64,000 nucleotides of DNA, taken from contig NZ_BAMN01000006.1 in assembly GCF_000615905.1 (NCBI RefSeq), forward strand, positions 62,001 through 126,000. The letters are read 5' to 3'. This stretch comes from Companilactobacillus nodensis DSM 19682 = JCM 14932 = NBRC 107160 (GTDB lineage Bacteria; Bacillota; Bacilli; Lactobacillales; Lactobacillaceae). Of the stretch, positions 18,882 through 30,763 are shown piece by piece. Position 1 is the stretch's first letter. Each line of letters begins with the position of its first letter. The notes under the pieces were generated by a model that did no database searches, was not told the DNA's origin, and saw only the letters and a list, made by a program, of their open reading frames with translations. Position numbers and translations under genes: made by a program.

Positions 18882-20588
18882 TTGAAACAATCAAGACTGT
18901 ATATTCCAACATTAAAGCAAACTCCTTCAGATGCTGAGGCAATTAGTCATCAGTTGATGTTGAGAGCCGGCTATGTAAGACAAGTTTCTGCTGGTATTTA
19001 CAGTTACTTACCACTAGCTTGGTCAGTAATTCGTAAAATCGAAGACATTATTCGTAAGGAAAATGACAAGATGGATGCTGCTGAAATGCGCATGCCAGCC
19101 ATTATTCCTGCGGATCTATGGAAAGAGAGTGGTCGTTATGACACATATGGTCAAACCTTATTCAAGGTCAATGATCGTCACGATAGAGAATTTATTCTCG
19201 GACCAACTCATGAAGAAACCTTTACTAGTGTTGTAAAAGAAAGTTTGAATAGTTATAAAAAACTTCCTCTAATTCTATATCAAATGCAAATGAAGTATCG
19301 TGATGAAGACCGTCCTCGCTATGGTTTATTACGTGGTAGAGAGTTCAATATGTATGACGCATATTCATTTACCGCTGACAAAGATCAACTGGATGTTATC
19401 TTCAATCAAATGGAACAGGCTTATCGCAATATTTTTGATATTTGTGGCTTGAACTACCGTTCTATCATTGGTGATGCTGGTGCCATGGGTGGTACTGACT
19501 CCAAGGAATTCTCAGCCATTGCTGAGATTGGTGAAGATACTATTGCTTATTCAGACGAAAGTGATTATTCTGCTAACTTGGAGATGGCAGCAAGTAAGTT
19601 GCCAGACAATCCCCAAGCAGAACACAAAGAATCTGAACTAGTTGATACACCGGATGTACATACAATTGATGCTTTAGCATCACTTCTAAAAGTTGAAACT
19701 TCAACAATTATGAAGGCTGTTGCATATATTGCTGACGAGAAGCCTGTATTAGTTATGATTCGTGGAGACTATGAAGTTAATGATGTTAAGTTGAAGAATT
19801 ACTTAGGTGCAGACTTCTTAAAAGAAGCTACAGCTGAAGAAGTTCAAAATGTATTTAAGAGCGTACCAGGATTCATTGGTCCTAAGGGCATTGCTGAAGA
19901 TGTTCAAGTATTGTACGATAGCTCACTTGAAGGATTGACAAACTTTGTCGTTGGTCCTAACCAAGCTGACAAACACTTGATCAATGCAAACTTTGAAGAT
20001 ATTACAGATGAAGAACCAACATTTAGAGACTTCCGTGTTGTTAAAGAGGGCGAAATGTCACCTGATGGTCACGGTAATATTAAATTTACTCGTGGTATCG
20101 AAATTGGTCACATCTTCAAACTTGGTACTAAGTTCTCTAAGGCACTTGGTGCTAACTTCCTAGATGAAAATGGTAAATCAAATCCATTGATCATGGGATG
20201 TTACGGAATTGGTATCTCACGTCTATTGTCAGCTATTATTGAACAACATAATGATGAGAATGGTATTATTTGGCCAGTAGCTTTGGCACCATATCAAGTT
20301 CACGTTGTTCCAATTAAGTACAATAACGATGTTCAAGGCAAACTTAGTGATGAGATCGTGCAATTACTACAAGATGAGGGCTATGATGTCTTATTAGATG
20401 ATCGTAAAGAACGTCCTGGCGTTAAATTTGCCGATTCAGATTTGATGGGTATGCCAATCAGAATCACAGTTGGTAAGAAGGCTGCTGATAATATCGTTGA
20501 ATTGAAGATCAGAAGTACTGGCGAAACAATTGAAGTAAGTAAAGATGAATTAGTAAATTCAGTAAAAATATTGCTTAAGAATCAGTAA
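18882..20588 (+). CDS. proS: Proline-tRNA ligase
   Basis: Bacterial-type ProRS of 568 residues with the editing insertion between motifs 2 and 3. Class II motif 2 appears in [17 protein letters not shown] and motif 3 in the [12 protein letters not shown] region; the anticodon-binding domain follows from about residue 470. The start is TTG 18882 after AGGGGGAT. It lies between rseP and polC, the usual lactobacillar order. Confidence 0.97.
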   Translation: MKQSRLYIPTLKQTPSDAEAISHQLMLRAGYVRQVSAGIYSYLPLAWSVIRKIEDIIRKENDKMDAAEMRMPAIIPADLWKESGRYDTYGQTLFKVNDRHDREFILGPTHEETFTSVVKESLNSYKKLPLILYQMQMKYRDEDRPRYGLLRGREFNMYDAYSFTADKDQLDVIFNQMEQAYRNIFDICGLNYRSIIGDAGAMGGTDSKEFSAIAEIGEDTIAYSDESDYSANLEMAASKLPDNPQAEHKESELVDTPDVHTIDALASLLKVETSTIMKAVAYIADEKPVLVMIRGDYEVNDVKLKNYLGADFLKEATAEEVQNVFKSVPGFIGPKGIAEDVQVLYDSSLEGLTNFVVGPNQADKHLINANFEDITDEEPTFRDFRVVKEGEMSPDGHGNIKFTRGIEIGHIFKLGTKFSKALGANFLDENGKSNPLIMGCYGIGISRLLSAIIEQHNDENGIIWPVALAPYQVHVVPIKYNNDVQGKLSDEIVQLLQDEGYDVLLDDRKERPGVKFADSDLMGMPIRITVGKKAADNIVELKIRSTGETIEVSKDELVNSVKILLKNQ

Positions 20589-20616
20589 TGAGGCTTAAGC
20601 CTTTTTTTATTTTTTG
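20589..20616 (+). terminator. Short terminator between proS and polC
   Basis: The palindrome AGGCTTAAGCCT is followed by seven T, then A and more T. The stem is short, so some read-through into polC is likely. Confidence 0.6.
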
Positions 20617-20627
20617 AAGGGTAAGTT

Positions 20628-23600
20628 ATGTCTGATAAAAGTCAACTTTTTAAAATTTTAATTAAACAAATAAAACTAGATAATTTATTGGAGTCAGATA
20701 AATTATTTGATACAGCAAAATTAGACAAACTAGAGGTGCATAAGAAATCACGTCGTTGGACATTTTATTTTGATTTTGATGATGTGCTTCCTTTTGAGGA
20801 CTTCCAAATTTTTGTTAGTTCATTAAAAGATAGCTTTGATGGAATCGCAACCGTTGATTTTAATATCAATGCAGCTAATACACAGTTAGACGAAAAACAT
20901 ATTCGCGATTATTGGAATTATGTACTAGAAAACTGTGAGGAAAGATCACCGGTTGTTTCGCAACTTATGAGTCAACATCCACCAAAGCTTGAAAATGGTC
21001 AAGTTTTCTTGACAGTTTCTAACGGTTTCATCGCTGATTTTATGGATGGAAAATTAACTGCTAGTTTGCAAGATGCGTATACTTCACTGGGATTTCCACC
21101 ATTCAAGATACGTGTTGATGTGGATGAAGCTAAGGGACAAGAGAAGGCACAGGCACTTGAAGCTGCCAAGCTTGAAGAGACCAAACATTTTCAGGCTCAA
21201 GCTCAAGAGGTCAGCCAAAAACGAGCTAAGAAGCCGGCTGGTAATGTAGTTAAAATAGGTCGCAAGATTCCTGACGATGCTGAAATTACACAAATGGTCG
21301 ATATTACTGAAGAAGATCGTAACAAGGTCATTGAAGGACATATCTTCAATAAGGATGTTAAGAAGTTAAAGTCTGGTCGATCATTATTGCTATTGAAGGT
21401 AACTGATTATACTTCTTCATTCAGCGTCAAGAAGTTTTCTAATGGAGAAGACGATGAAGCCTTCTTTGATAATTTGGACAGTGGTGCTTGGATCCGTGCA
21501 CGTGGTAGTGTGCAGGAAGATAATTTTTCACGTGAGTTGTCAATTATGGCCAATGATATTATGGTGATCAAGCATGCAGGACGTAAAGATACTGCTGATG
21601 ATAACAATAAGCGGATTGAATTACATGCACACACTAATATGAGTCAGATGGATGCTATTCCTAGTGCAACCGACTTGATCAAACGTGCTAGTGAATGGGG
21701 TCAGCCAGCAATTGCTATTACTGATCACCGTGCACTTCAAGCTTTCCCGGAGGCTTATAGTGCTGGTCAAAAGTATGGTGTAAAGATTGGTTACGGTGTT
21801 GAAGTTGATTTGGTCGATGAAGGCAATCCGATTGCTTATAATTTAAGGGATGAAAAATTGAATCCTGCTGAATATGTCATCTTTGACGTCGAGACGACGG
21901 GTCTTTCGGCTGTTTATGACAGTATCATCGAACTTGCGGCCACGAAGATGAAAGATGGAGAGGTTGTTGATTCATTCGATGAGTTCATTAATCCACATCA
22001 TCCATTGTCAGAATTCACAACTAGTTTGACTAGTATCACAGACGATATGGTTAAGGATGCTCCTGATGAAGCCGTAATTATTCAGAAGTTTATTGATTTC
22101 GTCGGTGATGATATTCTTGCCGGTCATAACGTAACTTTTGATATTGGTTTCATTAATTCTGCGTTGACGCGAATGGGGCATGCTCGTGTGTCAGTTCCTG
22201 TAATCGATACACTAGAAATGTCACGTACACTGCATTCGGAGTATCGTAATCACAAGTTGGATTCACTGGCCAAGCGATACAATATTGTTCTAGAACACCA
22301 TCACCGTGCCAATGCTGATGCCGAGACAACTGGTTATTTGATGTATAAGTTGTTTGATGAGATGGAAGATAAATTTCAAATCACTAATGTATTACAATTG
22401 AATGATCACGTTGGTGGTGAAGAAGCATACAAACAAGCTCGTCCAAGTCATGCTATTTTGATAGCTCAGACTCAAGCTGGACTTAAGAATATGTTCAAGA
22501 TCGTTTCGTATGCGATGACACAATATTATTATCGAACAGCTCGTGTTCCCAGACGCTTGTTGAATAAGTATCGTGAAGGTATCCTCGTGGGTTCTGCCTG
22601 CAAGGATGGAGAAGTCTTCAATACTATGATGCAAAAGGGGTATGAGGATACTCGAGAAGTTGCTCAATATTATGATTATCTCGAAGTTATGCCTAAGCCT
22701 GTCTATCAACATTTACTTGATGCAAAGTTGATTAAAGATGAAGCTGGATTAGAAGAAATATTGAAAAATATCGTTAAGTTGGGTAAGGAGATCAACAAGC
22801 CAGTTGTTGCGACTGGAGATGTCCATTACTTAGATCCACATGATAAAATTTATCGCGAAATAGTCATCAAGGCGGTTAAGAGTAATATTTTGGCTCGTCA
22901 AACTTTGCCAGATGTGCAATTTAGAACCACTAATGAAATGTTTGATGAGTTTGACTTCCTTGATCAAGATACTGAGCAAGAGATCATTGTTGATAATCCA
23001 AAGAAAATAATGGATATGATCGATGAGATTTCTCCCGTTAAAGATAAGCTCTATACTCCTAAAATGGAGGGTGCCGAGGATGAAATTCGTAGTTTAACTA
23101 TGAATAAGGCACATGAATTGTATGGTGAAAACTTACCGGCAATCGTTCAAGAACGTATGGACAAAGAACTCAAGAGTATTATCGGTAATGGATTCTCTGT
23201 TATTTATTTGATTTCTCAACGACTAGTTTATAAGTCTAATAAGGATGGATATTTGGTTGGGTCCCGTGGCTCCGTTGGTTCTAGTTTCGTTGCGACGATG
23301 ACTGGTATTACCGAGGTTAATCCGCTGGCTCCACACTATCGTTGTCCTAAGTGTAAGTATTCAGAGTTCTTTACCAAAGGTGAAGTTGGTTCAGGATTTG
23401 ATTTGCCAGATAAGAATTGTCCTAAGTGTGGAACTGAATTGAAGAAGGATGGACAGGATATTCCATTCGAAACCTTCTTAGGTTTTAAGGGTGATAAGGT
23501 TCCTGATATTGATTTGAATTTCTCCGGTGATTACCAACCGGTAGCGCACAATTACACTAAGGTATTGTTTGGTGAAGATCACGTGTTCCGAGCTGGTACT

Positions 23601-24926
23601 ATTGGTACAATTGCTGATAGAACGGCGTTTGGATATGTTAAGAATTATGAAGAATTAACTGGGCAACAGTTGCGTAATGCTGAAGAGGAACGTTTGGCCA
23701 TGGGTTCGACTGGTGTTAAGAGAACCACTGGACAACATCCGGCTGGTATCATTGTTGTTCCTGATTACATGGATATTTTTGATTTCACACCGATTCAATA
23801 TCCAGCTGATGATCAAAATGCAGCATGGAAGACGACCCATTTTGATTTCCATTCAATTCATGATAATATTCTAAAACTTGATATCCTTGGACATGATGAT
23901 CCAACGATGATTCGTACTTTACAAGATTTGTCGGGTATTGATCCATTGACTATTCCAGTTGATGATCCGGAAGTCATGGAGTTGTTCAGGGGTACCGAAT
24001 CACTTGGCGTTACACCTGAGCAGATTTTTTCTAAGACTGGTACGCTTGGTGTTCCTGAATTCGGAACAAGATTCGTTCGGGGGATGCTAGAGAAGACACA
24101 TCCAACGACATTTGCTGAATTGCTACAGATCTCAGGATTATCACATGGGACTGATGTTTGGTTAGGTAATGCTGAAGAATTAATTGATGATGGTGTGGTT
24201 ACTCTGAAGGAAGTTATCGGTTGTCGTGATAATATCATGATGGATTTGATCCACTGGGGTATGAAATCACAGACGGCCTTCCAAATCATGGAACATGTTC
24301 GTAAAGGACGCGGTATTCCAGACGAATGGCAACAGGATATGAAGGATGCTGATGTGCCTGATTGGTATATCAAGTCATGTTTGAAGATCAAGTATATGTT
24401 CCCTAAGGCTCATGCCACAGCATATATTCTGATGGCGTTGCGTATTGCTTACTTCAAAGTTCATTATCCGCTATACTATTACAGTGCTTACTTCTCAGTC
24501 CGTGCTGATGATTTTGATCTTGTTTCAATGACAACTGGTAAAGATGCTGTCAAGAATGCAATGAAAGAAATCAACGATAAAGGTATGGATGCTTCCACAA
24601 AAGAAAAAAATTTATTGACAGTTTTGGAACTTGCCAATGAATGTTTAGAGAGAGGCTTCAAGATCAAGATGGTTGACCTTGATAAGTCAGATGCATTTGA
24701 GTTCAAAATCATCGATGATAAAACTTTACTGGCACCATTTAATGCCATTCCAGGCCTTGGTGACAACGTTGCTAAGCAAATAGTTGCTGCACGTGAGGAA
24801 CAACCTTTCCTATCTAAGGAAGACCTGTCAACACGTGGTAAAGTATCCAAAACTATCATTGAATACATGACCGATAATCATGTTTTGGACGGTATGCCAG
24901 ATGAGAATCAACTCTCACTCTTTTAG
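20628..24926 (+). CDS. polC: DNA polymerase III alpha subunit, Gram-positive PolC type
   Basis: The main replicative polymerase of low-GC Gram-positives, 1432 residues, close to the family norm. Domains in order: N-terminal region, OB fold (about 230-310), PHP domain starting at [14 protein letters not shown] (about 330), an inserted DnaQ-like 3'-5' exonuclease ([12 protein letters not shown] at about 416, HNVTFDIGF, and [12 protein letters not shown]), the rest of PHP, and the polymerase core ([10 protein letters not shown] near 877, zinc CPKC pairs, PDIDLNF). No frameshift in 4.3 kb. Confidence 0.98.
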   Translation: MSDKSQLFKILIKQIKLDNLLESDKLFDTAKLDKLEVHKKSRRWTFYFDFDDVLPFEDFQIFVSSLKDSFDGIATVDFNINAANTQLDEKHIRDYWNYVLENCEERSPVVSQLMSQHPPKLENGQVFLTVSNGFIADFMDGKLTASLQDAYTSLGFPPFKIRVDVDEAKGQEKAQALEAAKLEETKHFQAQAQEVSQKRAKKPAGNVVKIGRKIPDDAEITQMVDITEEDRNKVIEGHIFNKDVKKLKSGRSLLLLKVTDYTSSFSVKKFSNGEDDEAFFDNLDSGAWIRARGSVQEDNFSRELSIMANDIMVIKHAGRKDTADDNNKRIELHAHTNMSQMDAIPSATDLIKRASEWGQPAIAITDHRALQAFPEAYSAGQKYGVKIGYGVEVDLVDEGNPIAYNLRDEKLNPAEYVIFDVETTGLSAVYDSIIELAATKMKDGEVVDSFDEFINPHHPLSEFTTSLTSITDDMVKDAPDEAVIIQKFIDFVGDDILAGHNVTFDIGFINSALTRMGHARVSVPVIDTLEMSRTLHSEYRNHKLDSLAKRYNIVLEHHHRANADAETTGYLMYKLFDEMEDKFQITNVLQLNDHVGGEEAYKQARPSHAILIAQTQAGLKNMFKIVSYAMTQYYYRTARVPRRLLNKYREGILVGSACKDGEVFNTMMQKGYEDTREVAQYYDYLEVMPKPVYQHLLDAKLIKDEAGLEEILKNIVKLGKEINKPVVATGDVHYLDPHDKIYREIVIKAVKSNILARQTLPDVQFRTTNEMFDEFDFLDQDTEQEIIVDNPKKIMDMIDEISPVKDKLYTPKMEGAEDEIRSLTMNKAHELYGENLPAIVQERMDKELKSIIGNGFSVIYLISQRLVYKSNKDGYLVGSRGSVGSSFVATMTGITEVNPLAPHYRCPKCKYSEFFTKGEVGSGFDLPDKNCPKCGTELKKDGQDIPFETFLGFKGDKVPDIDLNFSGDYQPVAHNYTKVLFGEDHVFRAGTIGTIADRTAFGYVKNYEELTGQQLRNAEEERLAMGSTGVKRTTGQHPAGIIVVPDYMDIFDFTPIQYPADDQNAAWKTTHFDFHSIHDNILKLDILGHDDPTMIRTLQDLSGIDPLTIPVDDPEVMELFRGTESLGVTPEQIFSKTGTLGVPEFGTRFVRGMLEKTHPTTFAELLQISGLSHGTDVWLGNAEELIDDGVVTLKEVIGCRDNIMMDLIHWGMKSQTAFQIMEHVRKGRGIPDEWQQDMKDADVPDWYIKSCLKIKYMFPKAHATAYILMALRIAYFKVHYPLYYYSAYFSVRADDFDLVSMTTGKDAVKNAMKEINDKGMDASTKEKNLLTVLELANECLERGFKIKMVDLDKSDAFEFKIIDDKTLLAPFNAIPGLGDNVAKQIVAAREEQPFLSKEDLSTRGKVSKTIIEYMTDNHVLDGMPDENQLSLF

Positions 24927-24996
24927 TGTCAAGCGTTGAAGGTTGATTTAATTGTTAAGATATGTTAAATTAACTACTAGTTAATTATTGATTAAT

Positions 24997-25023
24997 GAGT
25001 GAGCAGAGATGCTCACTCTTTTT
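24997..25023 (+). terminator. Terminator after polC
   Basis: GAGTGAGCA (24997-25005) pairs with TGCTCACTC (25010-25018) and is followed by five T. It separates polC from the rimP-nusA-infB operon. Confidence 0.85.
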
Positions 25024-25050
25024 ATTGCCGATTACTTTGGAGGATTATTT

Positions 25051-25518
25051 TTGAATACAAAAATTGATGAATTAAAAGCCATCTTACAACCAGTTTTAGA
25101 TAAGCATGATTTCTTTCTTGTTGATTTAGAACTTGTTCATGAACGTGGAGATTGGTATTTGCGAGTATATGCTGATAAGAAGGGCGGCATCAGTATTGAT
25201 GATTGTGCTGTTATCAGTGAAGAGTATGGTGAACGATTAGATGAATTAGATCCTATCGACCCTGCTTATTACTTAGAGGTTTCTTCGCCAGGTGCGGAGC
25301 GTCCATTGGAAAATGACGAGAGCCTTTCTAATTATGAAGACGCATATGTGAATGTTTCGTTATACCAAAAGCAAGACGGTGACAAGATTTTTGAAGGTAA
25401 AATGACCGAAGTAACTGATTCACAAATAACTTTAATAATAAAAGTGAAGAATCTTAAAAAAACAATTGTTATCGATCGTGATAAGATTGCTAAGATTCGA
25501 CTCGCAATTGAATTCTAG
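25051..25518 (+). CDS. rimP: Ribosome maturation factor RimP
   Basis: RimP helps assemble the 30S subunit. The 155-residue protein has the N-terminal LVDLELVHERGDWYLRVYADKKGG, ISEEYGERLDELDPID and the hallmark YYLEVSSPGAERPL. TTG 25051 follows TTTGGAGGATT and gives the standard length; the frame is open from 25009 but that part overlaps the polC terminator. It is the first gene of the nusA-infB operon. Confidence 0.95.
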   Translation: MNTKIDELKAILQPVLDKHDFFLVDLELVHERGDWYLRVYADKKGGISIDDCAVISEEYGERLDELDPIDPAYYLEVSSPGAERPLENDESLSNYEDAYVNVSLYQKQDGDKIFEGKMTEVTDSQITLIIKVKNLKKTIVIDRDKIAKIRLAIEF

Positions 25519-25551
25519 ATAGTATCTAAGAACTCATTTAAGGAGAATAGC

Positions 25552-26703
25552 ATGAGTAAAGAAATGGTTGACGCACTTGATGCGTTGGAAACTGAAAAAG
25601 GTATCAAAAAAGAATATGTTATTGAATCACTCGAAGCAGCTTTAGTTGCAGCATACAAACGTAACTACAACCAAGCTCAAAACGTTGAGGTTGAATTTGA
25701 CCAAAAAAAGGGTAATATACATGTTTATGCAGTTAAAGAAGTTGTTGACGAAGTCGTTGATGAACGTTTGGAGATCTCACTTGAGGATGCTTTGAAGAAG
25801 AGCAAGGGTTATGAACTAGGTGACCATGTTCGTGAAGAGGTAACACCAAAGGATTTTGGTAGAATTGCTGCTCAAACAGCTAAGCAAGTAATTATGCAAC
25901 GTGTTCGTGAAGCTGAACGTGATATCATCTATAATGAGTATAGCCAATATGAGCATGAAATCATTCAAGGTATAGTTGAACGTAGTGATAGTAGATTTGT
26001 ATACATCAACTTTGGTAAGATTGAGGCAGTTATGTCGAAGTCTGATCAAATGCCAGGTGAAACTTATAATTCACGTGACAGAATTCGTGTATATGTTACA
26101 AAAGTTGAAAATGCTACAAAGGGACCTCAAGTGTTCGTATCAAGAACAGATCCAGGTTTGGTCAAGAGATTATTTGAACAAGAAGTTCCAGAAATATATG
26201 ATGGAACAGTAGAAATCGTCTCAATTGCTCGTGAAGCTGGAGACAGAACTAAGATTGCTGTTAAGTCAGATAATCCTGATATTGACCCAGTTGGTACTTG
26301 TGTTGGACCTAAGGGTTCACGTGTTCAAGCTGTTGTTGATGAACTAAATGGTGAAAATATTGACGTCGTACCTTACGTTGACGATCCAATTGACTTCATT
26401 GCTAATGCATTGAATCCAGCAGAAGTTATTGCTGTACAATTTGATGACACTGATAAGAAACAATGTATTGTAATTGTTCCTGATTATCATTTATCACTAG
26501 CAATTGGTAAAAAAGGTCAAAATGCAAGATTAGCTGCTAAGTTAACAGGCTATAAAATTGATATCAAACCCGAATCACAAGTTGAATTTGTCGACGATAA
26601 CGACCAAGATGTAGATATCGATGATATTGACAAGAAGTTAGACTCTGATTCAAGTTCAGATACTGATACAGAAACCGAATCAGATACTGATTCAAAAGAA
26701 TAA
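25552..26703 (+). CDS. nusA: Transcription termination/antitermination protein NusA
   Basis: NusA binds RNA polymerase and modulates pausing, termination and antitermination. Domains in order: N-terminal polymerase-binding domain (1-125), S1 (about 135-200), then two KH domains (NPAEVIAVQF, SLAIGKKGQNARLAAKLTG near 320-335). The last 35 residues form a strongly acidic Asp/Ser/Thr tail. Length 383. ATG 25552 follows AAGGAGAA. Confidence 0.97.
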   Translation: MSKEMVDALDALETEKGIKKEYVIESLEAALVAAYKRNYNQAQNVEVEFDQKKGNIHVYAVKEVVDEVVDERLEISLEDALKKSKGYELGDHVREEVTPKDFGRIAAQTAKQVIMQRVREAERDIIYNEYSQYEHEIIQGIVERSDSRFVYINFGKIEAVMSKSDQMPGETYNSRDRIRVYVTKVENATKGPQVFVSRTDPGLVKRLFEQEVPEIYDGTVEIVSIAREAGDRTKIAVKSDNPDIDPVGTCVGPKGSRVQAVVDELNGENIDVVPYVDDPIDFIANALNPAEVIAVQFDDTDKKQCIVIVPDYHLSLAIGKKGQNARLAAKLTGYKIDIKPESQVEFVDDNDQDVDIDDIDKKLDSDSSSDTDTETESDTDSKE

Positions 26704-26716
26704 GGGGGTGATGGGT

Positions 26717-27025
26717 TTGGCAACGCGTAAGATACCCATGAGAAAAGATGTTCTAACTAACAAGATGTTCCCTAAAAGAGAACTAGTTAGAATTGTGAGA
26801 GACAAAGAAGGCAACATTTCTATTGACCCAACTGGTAAGAAGTCTGGACGTGGTGCTTATGTCGGGCTAGATCCAGAAGCCGTGAAAGAAGCCAAGTCAA
26901 AGAAAACTTTGGAGAAGGTTTTTTCACATGCAGTTCCAGATGAATTTTATGATGAACTGTTTGACTTTGTTGATCATCAAAAGGCTCGAATGGACCTATT
27001 CGGAGATTTAGGTAAGAAACATTGA
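26717..27025 (+). CDS. ylxR: YlxR family RNA-binding protein (RNase P modulator RnpM)
   Basis: A basic protein of about 102 residues with the family core RKIPMRKDVLTNKMFPKREL and GRGAYVG. Bacillus YlxR/RnpM is reported to bind RNase P RNA; function here is by homology. The start is open: GTG 26708, ATG 26711 and TTG 26717 are in frame behind an AAGGGGGTGAT site. I prefer TTG 26717 on spacing (about 9 bases against 3 for the ATG). It lies between nusA and ylxQ as in other Firmicutes, and its stop overlaps the next start. Confidence 0.92.
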   Translation: MATRKIPMRKDVLTNKMFPKRELVRIVRDKEGNISIDPTGKKSGRGAYVGLDPEAVKEAKSKKTLEKVFSHAVPDEFYDELFDFVDHQKARMDLFGDLGKKH

Positions 27026-27321
27026 AAAAGTCATTTTTAGATTTTTTAGGTATAGCTTTACGTGCCGGAAAAATGATTAGTGGTACAGAGTTAACCCTGC
27101 AAGGAATTAGAAACCAAAGTGTTAAATTAGTAATAATGGCAAGTGATTGTAGTAATCGGACTAAGAAGGATCTGACGAATAAGACAAATTCTTACGATGT
27201 AACGTTGATCGATAATTTCACTAGTCAAGAACTAAAAGATGCAATCGGTAAGGATAGAAAAGTTATCGGTATTACGGATCTTGGAATTGCTAGAAGGTTA
27301 ATTGAAATTATGGAAAATTAA
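27022..27321 (+). CDS. ylxQ: L7Ae family ribosomal protein YlxQ
   Basis: A 99-residue L7Ae/L30e-fold protein with [20 protein letters not shown] at the N terminus and [16 protein letters not shown], matching YlxQ. It probably binds kink-turn RNA in ribosome assembly, but the exact role is unknown. TTG 27022 overlaps the ylxR stop. It ends 13 bases before infB. Confidence 0.93.
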   Translation: MKKSFLDFLGIALRAGKMISGTELTLQGIRNQSVKLVIMASDCSNRTKKDLTNKTNSYDVTLIDNFTSQELKDAIGKDRKVIGITDLGIARRLIEIMEN

Positions 27322-27334
27322 GGAGAGTGATAGG

Positions 27335-30229
27335 ATGGCCAAAAAACGAATTTATACTATTGCAAAAGAAAATAGTGTCGACAACCAGGTTGTGTTAGAT
27401 GCTGCTGCCAAATTAGGTATCGATGTAAAAAATCACATGTCATCAGTTGATGAAACAAGTGAAAAGAAGATTGTGGGTAATCTTAAGGGTGGTAAACCAG
27501 CTGCTAAGTCAGTTCAAAAACCAGCCGCAAGACCTGCTGCTAAAGCAACTTCAAATAATACATCAAACAATGCTTCAAAAGAAAAGACAAGTGAGAACCA
27601 CCAACAAAGTGGTGATCACAAGACAAAGATCAAGATTACTGCTGTAAGAAGAGACCCTAACAAGAATAAGGGTCACTATGACCATAACCGCAATAACGGT
27701 AATGGTAACGGACACAGTAATTACCGTGGAAATAATAATAATAACCAGAATGGTAACCGTAATAATACTTCTAATACAAATAATAGAAGTAATAATAACA
27801 GCAATAGTAACGGAAACCGTACTGTAAATAATAATGGGAATAACCGTCCAAACGATAACCGTAACAATTCAAACAATCGCAATGGCAATCGTAATAATTC
27901 TCAAAATCGTGATCGTCGTAACAATGGCAGTGTTAGACGTGACCGTCCACAAACAGCGCAAGCACCAAGACCTAGACAAAGTGCTGGTAACAAGTATCTA
28001 GAACAATTTAAGACAAATATCCAAGAAGCAAGTCGTTCAACTAACCGTCCTAGAACTAACAACCATAATAACCGTAATGGTAACAATGCCAGTCGTTCAA
28101 ACGATAACCGCAATAATAACCATAATAACGGAAACCGTAATAACAACACTTCAAGCAATAATAACAACCGTCCTAATAACAATCGTTTCAATAATAACAA
28201 TAGCAATAACAGTAACAACAGAAATAATAATACCAACAATAATAACAATAGAAGACCGGTAGCTTCAGATAACAAGGCCAAGGAGAACACAAGAGCAAAT
28301 GTATCACCTGCAAGTGTTGAAGTTCCTAAGCCAGAATACAAGAAGAGCAAGCCAACTAACAATCGTGACTTTGGCCACAAGCAAAATTTGGCAAATCCTT
28401 TCGGAACTCGTAAGAAGAAGAAGGAAAGAAAGAGACAACAACGTCAAAGAACTGAACCAAAGAAGCCAATGCCACAAAGAAAAGATCGTCCATTGCCAGA
28501 AACACTTAACTACACAGTTGGTATGAACGCTCAAGATATTGGTAAGTTGATTCACCGTGAACCAGCTGAGATCGTTAAGAAGTTATTCATGCTTGGTATT
28601 ATGATCAACCAAAACCAATCATTGGATAAAGACGCGATCGAGTTGTTAGCAACTGATTACGGCATTAACGCTGAAGAAAAGGTCCAAGAAGATATTGCTG
28701 ATATCGACCAATACTTCACTGCTGAATCAACTAACAAAGAGAACTTGGTACCACGTCCTCCAGTTGTTACTATCATGGGACACGTTGATCATGGTAAGAC
28801 AACATTGCTTGATCACTTGAGACATACTCACGTTACAGCTGGTGAAGCTGGTGGTATTACTCAACATATCGGTGCTTATCAAGTAAGATTGAACGATCGT
28901 TTGATCACATTCCTTGATACTCCAGGACACGCTGCCTTTACAAATATGCGTGCTCGTGGTGCTGATATTACTGATATCGTTATCCTAGTTGTAGCCGCTG
29001 ATGATGGTGTTATGCCACAGACTATCGAAGCTATCAATCATGCTAAGGCTGCTAACGATCCAATCATCGTTGCTGTTAACAAGATTGATAAACCAGGTGC
29101 AAATCCACAACACGTTATCGAACAATTGATGGAATATGAACTTGTTCCTGAAGATTATGGTGGGGATACTATCTTTGTTAATATTTCTGCTAAAGTCGGA
29201 ACAAACATTGATCAATTGCTAGAAATGGTTCTTCTACAAGCTGATGTTATGGAATTGAAAGCAAATCCTAAGCAAAAGGCTGTCGGTACTGTTATCGAAG
29301 CCAAGCTTGATAAGGGTCGTGGACCCGTTGCATCACTATTGGTACAACAAGGTACACTTCACGTTGGAGATCCAATCGTTGTTGGTAATACTTATGGTCG
29401 TGTTAGAACAATGACAAACTATAACGGTAAAGAAGTTAAGAAGGCATTGCCTTCTCAACCAATTGAGGTTACTGGTTTGAATGATGTTCCTGAATCAGCT
29501 GACAAGTTCGTTGTCTTCGATGATGAGAAGACAGCTCGTGCAGCCGGTGAAGAACGTGCTAGTCGTGCTCTTCAAATCGAACGTCAAAACACTAACCCTG
29601 TAACTCTTGATAACTTATTCGAAACAATGAAAGAGGGAGAACTTAAGACTGTTGATGTAATTATCAAAGCCGATGTACAAGGTTCTGCTGAAGCCATTGC
29701 CGGAAGTTTGAAGAAGATCGAGGTTGAAGGTGTTCGTGTCAATATTATTCACTCTGCCGTTGGTGCCATTACTGAAAGTGATGTTAACCTTGCTGCCGCA
29801 AGTAATGCCATCATTATCGGATTTAATGTACGTCCAACAGCTCAAGCTCGTGTCCAAGCCAAAGATGAAAATGTTGATATCCGTCTACACAGAGTTATCT
29901 ATAAGGCTATTGATGAAATTGAAGCCGCTATGAAGGGTATGCTTGAACCAGTTTATGAAGAGAAGATCACAGGTAACCTTACTGTTCGTGAAACATATAA
30001 TGTTTCTAAGATCGGTACCATTGCCGGATGTATCGTAAATACTGGTAGCATCACTCGTGAAAGTGGAGTTCGTTTGATCAGAGACGGTATTGTTGTCTAT
30101 GAAGGTAAACTTGCCTCACTTAAACGTTTCAAGGACGACGTCAAAGAAGTTAAGTCAGGATTCGAATGTGGTATCACAATCGAAAACTACAATGACATCA
30201 AGATTGGCGACGAAGTTGAAGCTATGTGA
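27335..30229 (+). CDS. infB: Translation initiation factor IF-2 with an asparagine-rich linker
   Basis: IF-2 places initiator tRNA on the 30S subunit and hydrolyses GTP at subunit joining. The protein is 964 residues. An IF2-N helical module covers about residues 1-50; residues about 115-308 are a low-complexity linker where nearly half of the residues are Asn with Arg, Gly and Ser; a second IF2-N module is near 390-440; the G domain starts at [13 protein letters not shown] (about 477) with DTPGH and NKIDKP. ATG 27335 follows GGAGAGTGATAGG. Other lactobacilli have shorter or Ala/Lys-rich linkers. Confidence 0.97.
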   Translation: MAKKRIYTIAKENSVDNQVVLDAAAKLGIDVKNHMSSVDETSEKKIVGNLKGGKPAAKSVQKPAARPAAKATSNNTSNNASKEKTSENHQQSGDHKTKIKITAVRRDPNKNKGHYDHNRNNGNGNGHSNYRGNNNNNQNGNRNNTSNTNNRSNNNSNSNGNRTVNNNGNNRPNDNRNNSNNRNGNRNNSQNRDRRNNGSVRRDRPQTAQAPRPRQSAGNKYLEQFKTNIQEASRSTNRPRTNNHNNRNGNNASRSNDNRNNNHNNGNRNNNTSSNNNNRPNNNRFNNNNSNNSNNRNNNTNNNNNRRPVASDNKAKENTRANVSPASVEVPKPEYKKSKPTNNRDFGHKQNLANPFGTRKKKKERKRQQRQRTEPKKPMPQRKDRPLPETLNYTVGMNAQDIGKLIHREPAEIVKKLFMLGIMINQNQSLDKDAIELLATDYGINAEEKVQEDIADIDQYFTAESTNKENLVPRPPVVTIMGHVDHGKTTLLDHLRHTHVTAGEAGGITQHIGAYQVRLNDRLITFLDTPGHAAFTNMRARGADITDIVILVVAADDGVMPQTIEAINHAKAANDPIIVAVNKIDKPGANPQHVIEQLMEYELVPEDYGGDTIFVNISAKVGTNIDQLLEMVLLQADVMELKANPKQKAVGTVIEAKLDKGRGPVASLLVQQGTLHVGDPIVVGNTYGRVRTMTNYNGKEVKKALPSQPIEVTGLNDVPESADKFVVFDDEKTARAAGEERASRALQIERQNTNPVTLDNLFETMKEGELKTVDVIIKADVQGSAEAIAGSLKKIEVEGVRVNIIHSAVGAITESDVNLAAASNAIIIGFNVRPTAQARVQAKDENVDIRLHRVIYKAIDEIEAAMKGMLEPVYEEKITGNLTVRETYNVSKIGTIAGCIVNTGSITRESGVRLIRDGIVVYEGKLASLKRFKDDVKEVKSGFECGITIENYNDIKIGDEVEAM

Positions 30230-30263
30230 TGGAAGAAGTTCCAGTCAAATAGGAGATGATAAT

Positions 30264-30623
30264 ATGGTAAAACATCGAATCGGTCGTGTAGAACAAGAGA
30301 TTCAAAAAGAAGTAAATGATATTCTACTAAAACGTGTTCGTGATCCACGTGTTCAAGGCGTTACAGTTACTGGGGTTGAGATGACAGGAGACTTACAATC
30401 CGCTACGATTTATTACAGTATCTTATCTGAGAAGGATGAAGATATTGAAAATACTCAGGCAGGACTTGATAAGGCAAAGGGACTTATTCGTAAAGAACTA
30501 GCTCCAAGACTGACATTGTATAAGATTCCAGAACTCGAATTTAAACAAGATAAGTCCATTCAATATGGAGAAAAAATCGATCGTTTAATCGCTAAGATGC
30601 ACCAAGACGAAGCGAACAAATAA
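30264..30623 (+). CDS. rbfA: Ribosome-binding factor A
   Basis: RbfA is a 30S maturation factor bound near the 16S 5' end. The 119-residue protein has the KH-like core RIGRVEQEIQKEVNDIL and the VRDPRVQGVTVTGVEMTGDLQ strand. ATG 30264 follows AGGAGATGATAAT; the frame is open far upstream but that part overlaps infB. It closes the rimP-infB operon before a strong terminator. Confidence 0.96.
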   Translation: MVKHRIGRVEQEIQKEVNDILLKRVRDPRVQGVTVTGVEMTGDLQSATIYYSILSEKDEDIENTQAGLDKAKGLIRKELAPRLTLYKIPELEFKQDKSIQYGEKIDRLIAKMHQDEANK

Positions 30624-30632
30624 GATAATTTA

Positions 30633-30663
30633 AGACTCAGCAAATTTTGCTGAGTCTTTTTTT
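30633..30663 (+). terminator. Terminator after rbfA
   Basis: GACTCAGCAAA pairs with TTTGCTGAGTC around a short loop and is followed by seven T. Confidence 0.92.
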
Positions 30664-30763
30664 GGCTGTCTTTCAAAAAATGAATGCTATTATTTTTAAT
30701 AACTAGTAAAATAGTTCTTGATATGGTTTGAAATTAATAATTTTGATGAATCGGGAGATAGTA

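Noticed and set aside
23858-24391. Minus-strand frame of 177 residues over polC
   Set aside because: Lies fully inside a conserved polC region with no recognisable domain; an antisense shadow.
27901-28380. Leu-rich 159-residue minus-strand frame that looks like a membrane protein
   Set aside because: It is the antisense of the Asn-rich IF-2 linker (AAT/AAC codons read as Leu/Ile/Val-type codons) and has no ribosome site of its own.
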